A DNA stretch of 64,000 bases, from assembly GCA_020057295.1 (NCBI GenBank), contig JAGVGF010000005.1:1-64000 (forward strand). Direction: 5' to 3'. Position 1 is the stretch's first letter, and each line of letters begins with the position of its first letter. Source of the stretch: an archaeon (GTDB taxonomy: Archaea; Nanobdellota; Nanobdellia; Woesearchaeales; UBA9642). Position numbers and translations under genes: made by a program. The notes under the pieces were generated by a model. That model was not told where the DNA came from. It searched no databases and saw only the letters and a list, made by a program, of their open reading frames with translations. Of the stretch, positions 58,408-64,000 are shown piece after piece.

Positions 58408-58806
58408 TTATTTATACTTGAACGAATTATATAATATTATTAGATAGAATATTAATCCGTAAACACATGTTGGAACTCCTAGAGAATATGAACATCCTCC
58501 AGCACATGTGATTACGAAAAGTTCTTGATACATGAAGTATAATGCGAATAATACGCTGATTACTGATAAATATTTTAACATATTTTTTGCGATTACATCT
58601 TTAGGAAGTGCATTTAATGTAAGTGCTGAAATTAATAATGCTATAAAGAATATTAATCCATAAACGCACACAGGATATCCCCATAGAAATGGACATGGTT
58701 CTGTTAATGGACAGTATCCTAAAATCATTTTTGTAAATGTCAAGTATCCTGCAAATAATATTCCTGCAATTGATGCTCCTGTTATCCATACTAAGTTTTT
58801 GTTCAT
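58408..58806 (-). CDS. VKOR-like membrane protein with twofold Cys motif
   Basis: 132 aa with four hydrophobic helices. Two similar halves: CPLTEPCPFLWGYPVCVYGLIFF and CAGGCSYSLGVPTCVYGLIFY, each three cysteines with the C-V-Y-G-L-I-F start of a helix. The G-x-P-x-x-x-x-G pattern recalls vitamin K epoxide reductase membrane thiol oxidases. The internal repeat is atypical for VKOR. A role in extracytoplasmic disulfide formation is inferred, possibly with the lipoprotein at 47900-48262. Confidence 0.55.
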   Translation of the reverse strand: MNKNLVWITGASIAGILFAGYLTFTKMILGYCPLTEPCPFLWGYPVCVYGLIFFIALLISALTLNALPKDVIAKNMLKYLSVISVLFALYFMYQELFVITCAGGCSYSLGVPTCVYGLIFYLIILYNSFKYK

Positions 58807-58858
58807 GATGAATTTATGAATGACTTGTTTTTAAAGTTTATGAAAAAAATAAACTAAA

Positions 58859-59764
58859 TTATAGTCTTAATTTCATTCCTGGTGTTGCCATAACTATTTT
58901 AGATTCTAAACCAACCACAAGTGCATACTCTTGAGCTTTAGCATGCATTTCATCTATGAATTTATCGTCGTGTTCTGGATCATGGTGTGTTAATATTAAT
59001 ACTTCTGGCTGAACTTTTAACATGAAGTCTACTAATTGTTTGAAGTCTGCATGTCCCCATCCTGCTTTTGGAACTCCCTTTAGTCCGTACTGTGCAGGAT
59101 TTCTCTCCTCTGGTAAGTATTGGCAATCGTGTAGGATTATTTGAGAGTTCTTGTAAAAATCTCTTAATGTGTCATCTATGCTTTGCACTCCAAATTCGTG
59201 ATCTCCGCTGAATGCAAATATTTTTCCATTCTCATTAAATTTGTATGCAACACATCCTCCAGGATGGTTTGTTTGCTCGAAAGTTATATCTACGGATTTT
59301 GAGATTCTTTTCCCATTTAATGAGTAATGTATTTTTTTCGCCATCATAAATGGCACTGCATCTCCTGTACTTACTGCCTGATATGCTACAGGGAAGTATG
59401 CTTTATTCTGTCTTGTCCCGAGTAATTCTTCAACAACTCTTGGATCTGCATTTCCGTGTATATGGAATGTGTTTCTTGGATCATATAATGGTTTTAAGTA
59501 TGGTGTTCCTTCTGTATGGTCTGCATGGAAGTGTGTGATTAATACTGTATGTTCCTTGCCTTCTTTCGAGTAAGTTCCTCTATTGATTAAGTCTATTCCT
59601 GCCTGCGTGCTTCCGCTTCCTAGATCTACATGGATTAATTCATCGCCTTGTGGTTCAACAAGTAGTGATGTGGTATGTCCTCCGTATTTATCTGTATAAA
59701 AGCTTCTGCCTCTATCTGATGGGCTTGGATAACTTCCTCTTGTTCCGTATATTGTTATATTCAT
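58859..59764 (-). CDS. MBL-fold metallo-hydrolase
   Basis: About 301 aa. Metal site THFHADHTEG, later GGHTT, SGDHEF, HDCQY and LTHHDPEHDD. Similar to the phosphodiesterase/RNase Z-like MBL group (GTRGSYPSPSD at the start resembles the GTRGSxP class). The track's first five codons (MEMMK) look like the GGAGATGAT ribosome site, so ATG 59764 is preferred; uncertain. Substrate unknown. Confidence 0.83.
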   Translation of the reverse strand: MNITIYGTRGSYPSPSDRGRSFYTDKYGGHTTSLLVEPQGDELIHVDLGSGSTQAGIDLINRGTYSKEGKEHTVLITHFHADHTEGTPYLKPLYDPRNTFHIHGNADPRVVEELLGTRQNKAYFPVAYQAVSTGDAVPFMMAKKIHYSLNGKRISKSVDITFEQTNHPGGCVAYKFNENGKIFAFSGDHEFGVQSIDDTLRDFYKNSQIILHDCQYLPEERNPAQYGLKGVPKAGWGHADFKQLVDFMLKVQPEVLILTHHDPEHDDKFIDEMHAKAQEYALVVGLESKIVMATPGMKLRL

Positions 59765-59892
59765 TTTCATCATCTCCATTGTTTGTAATTGTTTATTATT
59801 TGTTAATATTATTCTGTTAATTCTGACTTATACTACTATAAGGTGTGTAGAATATATAAAATAAAACACTCTATTTTTATGAATAATTCTTA

Positions 59893-59903
59893 AAATTTAT
59901 ATA
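59893..59903 (+). promoter_or_regulatory. TATA box of the second Lrp-like regulator
   Basis: AAATTTATATA is centred 28 nt before the ATG at 59926. Confidence 0.45.
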
Positions 59904-59925
59904 TTAATTAAGCATTTTTCTTATT

Positions 59926-60927
59926 ATGAAGGTACTTTTTGAGAAAGAATCAACAATCAAGCTTGATGCTAAAGATTGGGCAATACTCAATGCTTTAATA
60001 GATAATGAACGTCAACCTATTTCTAAGATTGCAAAAAAATGTTTATTATCAAGACAGTCTGTTGATTACAGAATTAAGCAGATGACTGAAAATGGTTTGA
60101 TTACTGGTTATAGGACTGTTGTTGATGTAAAAAAGTTCGGATATAATTCGTATCACGTGTTTATTAATGTAAATAATAAGATTCAGGAAGCGTTATTAAA
60201 AAATTCTGCAGTACATTCTGAATCTGCAAATGCAATAATTAGTTATAAAGGAAAATATTGTTATGAATTATCTATAATGGCAAGAAACCCTGAAGAGTTT
60301 CAGAAAAAATATTCTGAAATTATTAAAGGAATATCAATAACTGATGATGAGCCGCTGCTTTTAGTAAAAACTGTAACAGGAAAGGTCCTTCCTGAAAAAT
60401 TTATTAAAAAGATTAAGAAACCGGAACAAAAGATTCCTGAAAAGAAACATGAAGAATACGTTGCAGATGAAATTGATATAAAATTACTTAAATTATTATC
60501 TAATAATGCTAACATAAATAATATTGCGCTTGCAAAAAAGTTAGAAATATCCAAAGATACTGTGACATACAGAATACGTAAATTAGTTAATTCTGGATAT
60601 ATAATAAATTTTAGGCCTGCAATAAATTATGATTCTATAGGATTATCAATCGAAACAGTTCTTTTAAAACTAAACACTCAAGATGGCATTGAAGAACTTG
60701 AAAAATATATGCGCGGTAATGATAATATTTTGTGGGCTGCAAGAACATTCGGCTCATATGATTATATAATATATATTTTAAGTGAAGATATTTCAGAATT
60801 TCACAAAACATTTAATCTATTTAAGGATAAGTTCGGGAATATGATACGAGATTATGAGTTATTATTTGCATACTCTCAAGAAAAATATTCATTCATGGCC
60901 GAGTGTATTGGCAAGGAAAAGGTATAA
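59926..60927 (+). CDS. Lrp/AsnC-type regulator, two-unit (B)
   Basis: 333 aa, same two-unit layout as the gene at 57382. HTH units LDAKDWAILNALIDNERQPISKIAKKCLLSRQSVDYRIKQMTENGLI and IDIKLLKLLSNNANINNIALAKKLEISKDTVTYRIRKLVNSGYI, each followed by a ligand-binding-like domain. A Lys-rich linker (KKIKKPEQKIPEKKHEE) joins the units. The 397-aa gene starts 4 bp downstream. Confidence 0.82.
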   Translation: MKVLFEKESTIKLDAKDWAILNALIDNERQPISKIAKKCLLSRQSVDYRIKQMTENGLITGYRTVVDVKKFGYNSYHVFINVNNKIQEALLKNSAVHSESANAIISYKGKYCYELSIMARNPEEFQKKYSEIIKGISITDDEPLLLVKTVTGKVLPEKFIKKIKKPEQKIPEKKHEEYVADEIDIKLLKLLSNNANINNIALAKKLEISKDTVTYRIRKLVNSGYIINFRPAINYDSIGLSIETVLLKLNTQDGIEELEKYMRGNDNILWAARTFGSYDYIIYILSEDISEFHKTFNLFKDKFGNMIRDYELLFAYSQEKYSFMAECIGKEKV

Positions 60928-60931
60928 AAAA

Positions 60932-62125
60932 ATGGATGCAAAAAAATATGTTGGGGAAAATGGGAGAATAAGCTGTGAATTCATATTTGATGAGTATAAT
61001 GGTAATAATTATCAAAGTGATTTAAAGAATTGGATAGCATATCAGGAACGAAGGACCGAGGAAAATCCTGAAGATTTAAGTTACAAATTTTTAGATCTTA
61101 AACATTATCCTATTATCCCTTATCAAACTTTCAAAGATGAGGTTGTAAGATTATTCGGGATGTGTCTTACACAGATGATTAAGAATGATTCTCAATTAGT
61201 TAAAGGAGATAAATTAAATATACAGATAAAATTGCTTAGTGTAAAAGCTTCTGAAGATTATTTTAATTATGATGAAGATTCTTCAAATCCTGAAGTTGCA
61301 TGTTTTACGGGGCCAGGAGGATGGTTTTTACAACATTTAGTCTCACAATGGATATATTTGAAACGAATAGATTATAGAAATGTAGAACGTTTCTTTACGG
61401 AAAGGATAAGATTACATTATGGATATCAAGAAAAAGAATACTCGTTTGCAAATAAATACGAGAAAAACTTTAAAGGACTTCCTGGAATTGCGCATACTTA
61501 CTGTCTTAAATATCTTTATGCTTCAGTATTTTATTTGAAAGAAGATGGTTTAAAAGATTTTATAGTTAAGACAAGAGATTTTGGTGCTTTTGAGATAAGA
61601 CCTAATGCTATAGAAGCATACAGTTCACATATTGCGCATCTTGCAGAATTAACATCTAAATATGCTAAGACATATTATGAATCTTATCTTGGTGAGGGGA
61701 ATGTTACTGCAGAAAGTGAAACTTCAATAGGAAGAGTTATTTGTACGATTATTGCAATGCATATTTCTAAGACTCAAGGAAGAAATTATACTGTTGTTGT
61801 GAAATCACAAGAATTCAAGAATACTGATATCACAAGCTTTGATGCACTTTTCGCTTCTCAATATGCTCAGAAGATAATTATTAAAGATTTTCATCCAAAA
61901 GTCATAACTGAAACTATAGACACACTAAAGAATATTGATCAACCCATAATCTTTCTTAAAGTGTATGAGGAAGCATGTAAGAGTCTTGGAGTAAGTAATA
62001 AGAATATAGCACTTACTGCTACACAATTCTATTCGCTTGTTCGAAAAGCTATTTCTACTGCTGAAGTATATTATGCTAGTAAAATGACTGAAAAAGGTTT
62101 TGATGGTACAGTCATGAAAAGTTAA
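60932..62125 (+). CDS. Hypothetical protein, operon partner of Lrp-like B
   Basis: About 397 aa. Track start 60854 lies inside the regulator; ATG 60932 after GGAAAAGGT is preferred. Soluble, aromatic-rich (FEIRPNAIEAYSSHIAHLAELTSKYAKTYYESYLGEG). GPGGWFLQHLVSQWIYLKRIDYRNVERFF is a notable stretch. No family recognised. The 4-bp gap to the regulator implies joint expression. Confidence 0.65.
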   Translation: MDAKKYVGENGRISCEFIFDEYNGNNYQSDLKNWIAYQERRTEENPEDLSYKFLDLKHYPIIPYQTFKDEVVRLFGMCLTQMIKNDSQLVKGDKLNIQIKLLSVKASEDYFNYDEDSSNPEVACFTGPGGWFLQHLVSQWIYLKRIDYRNVERFFTERIRLHYGYQEKEYSFANKYEKNFKGLPGIAHTYCLKYLYASVFYLKEDGLKDFIVKTRDFGAFEIRPNAIEAYSSHIAHLAELTSKYAKTYYESYLGEGNVTAESETSIGRVICTIIAMHISKTQGRNYTVVVKSQEFKNTDITSFDALFASQYAQKIIIKDFHPKVITETIDTLKNIDQPIIFLKVYEEACKSLGVSNKNIALTATQFYSLVRKAISTAEVYYASKMTEKGFDGTVMKS

Positions 62126-62239
62126 TGTTTCTGTACGTATTTATAATCATTCTATCATAGAAAATTTGTGTTACTACGCAAAAATTTATAAATAGATGAT
62201 TACATACTTAAGGTATTGATAGTTTGAGGGTGTATTCGT

Positions 62240-63061
62240 ATGAATATGAAAAAATTCAAGAAATTTTTTGTTAACATTTTTCACGGTTTAAAGGGTGCAG
62301 CGATATTTTTTATGCTTAGTGTTATGTTCTTCGCATTCCTAAAGATATTATATATTTTACTTGATAGAAACTTATTATTATCTAAATATACTATCGGATG
62401 GATAATGGCCGCGTTTGTCGTTGTAGGATTCATCTATGGCTTGATTGCGTATAGAAAGAAGAATCATCATTATAAAGTTTATACGTTAACTGCAAAGAAT
62501 TTTGTGATTAATCTTTTGTTGACTATAGTATTCACAGGATATTTCTGGTATGTTCTACGTAATAAGATAATTCCATCTAATACAATATACTTATTTTTTG
62601 TATTAGCATTTGTTCTATTTTACGCGTTCAGTGCTCTAATAAGCAATATTCATCATCACGTCAGTAAGAAACAGCATAAGAGAATAAGAAAGAGCACAAT
62701 ACTTGCTGCTATTGTTTTTAATCCTATATTTGTATTAATATATTTATGGCTATTCAGCATGGTCGTATATAATGCAGTATATGTTCCATGTGGTGTGAGT
62801 GCTGTAGGTGTGGATAGAAATGTTTATGCTACTAGTACTAAGAATTTGGGCATTATGCCTCAGGAAAGAATTATTTCTATTGATAATGTTCCTGTGAAAT
62901 CTTTACAAGATGTTAAGGATTATATGAATTCTTTACAAGTTACTAAAGAGGTTACTGTAGAAACAATTAATCAAACATATCTTGTTAAAACATATCAAGT
63001 TGATGATAAGCGTTACATGGGATTGTTGTTACAGGAAGAAGTTTGTCCTAGAACATACTAA
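62240..63061 (+). CDS. Multi-pass membrane protein with C-terminal PDZ domain
   Basis: 273 aa. About five TM helices in residues 15-185 and then an external PDZ-like domain: LGIMPQERIISIDNVPVKSLQDVKDYMNSLQVTKEVTVETINQTYLVK. The arrangement recalls site-2-protease-like or PDZ scaffold proteins, but no HExxH is present, so no peptidase activity is proposed. TATA AAATTTATAAAT (62183-62194), Shine-Dalgarno GAGGGTG, ATG 62240. Confidence 0.7.
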   Translation: MNMKKFKKFFVNIFHGLKGAAIFFMLSVMFFAFLKILYILLDRNLLLSKYTIGWIMAAFVVVGFIYGLIAYRKKNHHYKVYTLTAKNFVINLLLTIVFTGYFWYVLRNKIIPSNTIYLFFVLAFVLFYAFSALISNIHHHVSKKQHKRIRKSTILAAIVFNPIFVLIYLWLFSMVVYNAVYVPCGVSAVGVDRNVYATSTKNLGIMPQERIISIDNVPVKSLQDVKDYMNSLQVTKEVTVETINQTYLVKTYQVDDKRYMGLLLQEEVCPRTY

Positions 63062-63119
63062 TTTTTTATTCTATTTCTTATAACAAACTATTTAAAGGAG
63101 TTTGGAGTATTTTATTTCT

Positions 63120-63701
63120 ATGAGTGGTGAGTTTGGTAGTTATAATAAGTTTTCTATGCCTCCAGAGCATGTGAAATTAATTGAGATTAAGATTAAGAGG
63201 ATTGGACAATTATTTAATTCATTTGATCCTAGCCCGTTTCTTGAAAAAGATCTTGATGATGATGCATTCGAGTATATTGTTAGTAGTGTTTCTGAACATG
63301 CTCATAAAATTAAGCAGAAAATACTTATACATTTGCCTAAGAATCAGCGTACTAAAATGTCTGAAGTTGAAATAAGGAGAGCTATTCATAATTATTTTGA
63401 GTATAAGAAGATTCTTGCTGAACGTGAAATTAAATTAAAATTACGTGAAGGAGAATTTAGCCTAATAATTGGTATAATCTTTTTAGTGGCTTGTTTATGG
63501 ATTAGGAATTGGCTTTTAGGAATTCCTGATATTGCACAAACTGTATGGACACATATTCTTATTGAAGGTTTACTTATTGGTGGATGGGTTGCAATGTGGA
63601 AGCCAATCTCTGATATATTGTATGAATGGTGGCCATTATACAAAGAAAAAAGTATTTTCCACAAGATTTCTGATATGGATATAGAATTTAGATATACTTA
63701 A
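63120..63701 (+). CDS. Conserved two-TM membrane protein
   Basis: About 193 aa. Cytoplasmic helical N-terminal half, then two helices (FSLIIGIIFLVACLWI and HILIEGLLIGGWVAMW) and a short end with ILYEWWPLYKEKSIFHKI. The W-W-P-x-x-x-E motif after the second helix occurs in uncharacterised membrane proteins of bacteria and archaea. Track start TTG 63102 is replaced by ATG 63120, 27 nt from a TATA (CTATTTAAAG, 63088-63097). Confidence 0.65.
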   Translation: MSGEFGSYNKFSMPPEHVKLIEIKIKRIGQLFNSFDPSPFLEKDLDDDAFEYIVSSVSEHAHKIKQKILIHLPKNQRTKMSEVEIRRAIHNYFEYKKILAEREIKLKLREGEFSLIIGIIFLVACLWIRNWLLGIPDIAQTVWTHILIEGLLIGGWVAMWKPISDILYEWWPLYKEKSIFHKISDMDIEFRYT

Positions 63702-63713
63702 ATTAATATATTC

Positions 63714-64000
63714 TTATACTAGTCCTTGTAAAGCATATCCTATAAGATATGCTGCTCCAGAAGCAATTCCGCCAACAACGAGCATTTCCAATCCTGATAA
63801 GAACCAGTTCTTTCCTGTAACATACGTTTTTAACGCTCCTAGCGCGAAAAGTGTTAATGCTGTAAGAATTATTGCAACCAAAAGCATATTTAGAACTATT
63901 CCAAAAAATATTGCTAGAACAAACGCAAGCAAAGGAATAAATCCGAATAAAATAAAAGATCCAAATGTTACTAACGCGTTTTTTATTGGAGATTCCTCGT
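63714..64000 (-). CDS. VIT1/CCC1-family metal transporter, C-terminal part (partial)
   Basis: The ORF track lists 63714-63932, but the frame stays open to the window edge (ESPIKNALVTFGSFILFGFIPLLAFV). This and the end GALKTYVTGKNWFLSGLEMLVVGGIASGAAYLIGYAL match the last membrane helices of VIT1/CCC1 iron/manganese transporters. The 5' part lies beyond base 64000. Confidence 0.8.
   Translation of the reverse strand, partial: EESPIKNALVTFGSFILFGFIPLLAFVLAIFFGIVLNMLLVAIILTALTLFALGALKTYVTGKNWFLSGLEMLVVGGIASGAAYLIGYALQGLV

Overview
The window is about 64 kb of AT-rich archaeal chromosome. The archaeal assignment rests on RadA, a complete archaeal-order S10/spc ribosomal protein cluster (with S4e, L32e, L19e, aIF1 and the RNase P protein Rnp1), TruD, pyruvoyl-dependent arginine decarboxylase, TATA-type promoters about 25 nt upstream of many start codons (often leaderless), and GTGAT/GGAGG Shine-Dalgarno sites elsewhere. 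Many small membrane proteins, a bacterial-type adenylate kinase, an acetate kinase and many bacterial-looking secreted proteins suggest a DPANN-like lineage (Woesearchaeota/Pacearchaeota type). That placement is an inference; no rRNA gene is present to confirm it.

Layout. 1-4.3 kb: end of a surface-glycan cluster (glycosyltransferases, FkbM methyltransferase, polytopic membrane protein). 4.4-10 kb: SpoIIM-like protein, unknowns, and a minus-strand operon of a pilin-like protein plus two secreted or membrane-anchored proteins. 10-12.5 kb: radA with a small conserved partner, a GC-rich structured intergenic element, and pdaD preceded by a probable unlisted small ORF. 12.9-18.4 kb: SDR, a protein with a Bacteroidota-type (T9SS) sorting domain, and a 1297-aa metalloprotease-like lipoprotein. 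18.5-33.5 kb: acetate kinase with an extra N-terminal domain, two YkvA-like paralogues, TruD, a RelA/SpoT-like ppGpp synthetase, Adk, PGK, NIP7-like protein, an ABC-2 exporter, a lytic-transglycosylase-like protein and a DUF3108-like protein. 33.5-46.3 kb: 24-gene ribosomal protein cluster transcribed leftward from L3 to L15, preceded by a candidate structured RNA with its own TATA box. 46.6-57.2 kb: saccharopine-dehydrogenase-like enzyme, pyrophosphatase plus thioredoxin-like lipoprotein, AbrB-PhoU regulator divergent from an IMPase/phosphatase pair, and an HflK/HflC cluster with a lipoprotein and a beta-rich secreted protein. 57.4-64 kb: two two-unit Lrp/AsnC regulators, a VKOR-like membrane protein, an MBL-fold hydrolase, membrane proteins and the end of a VIT1/CCC1 transporter.

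Themes. The core is ordinary archaeal housekeeping. It is interleaved with secreted or membrane proteins that look bacterial: T9SS-type C-terminal domain, SLT-like fold, DUF3108-like, HflKC, and signal peptides ending in AQ. The most unusual points are: (i) the same ~75-aa domain fused to acetate kinase and to an ABC-2 permease; (ii) two candidate structured RNAs not explained by any gene; (iii) a T9SS sorting domain in an archaeon; and (iv) a RelA/SpoT protein with a degenerate hydrolase site. Several ORF-track starts were shortened where a TATA box about 25 nt upstream or a Shine-Dalgarno site supports a later codon. No tRNA, rRNA, CRISPR array or insertion sequence was recognised.
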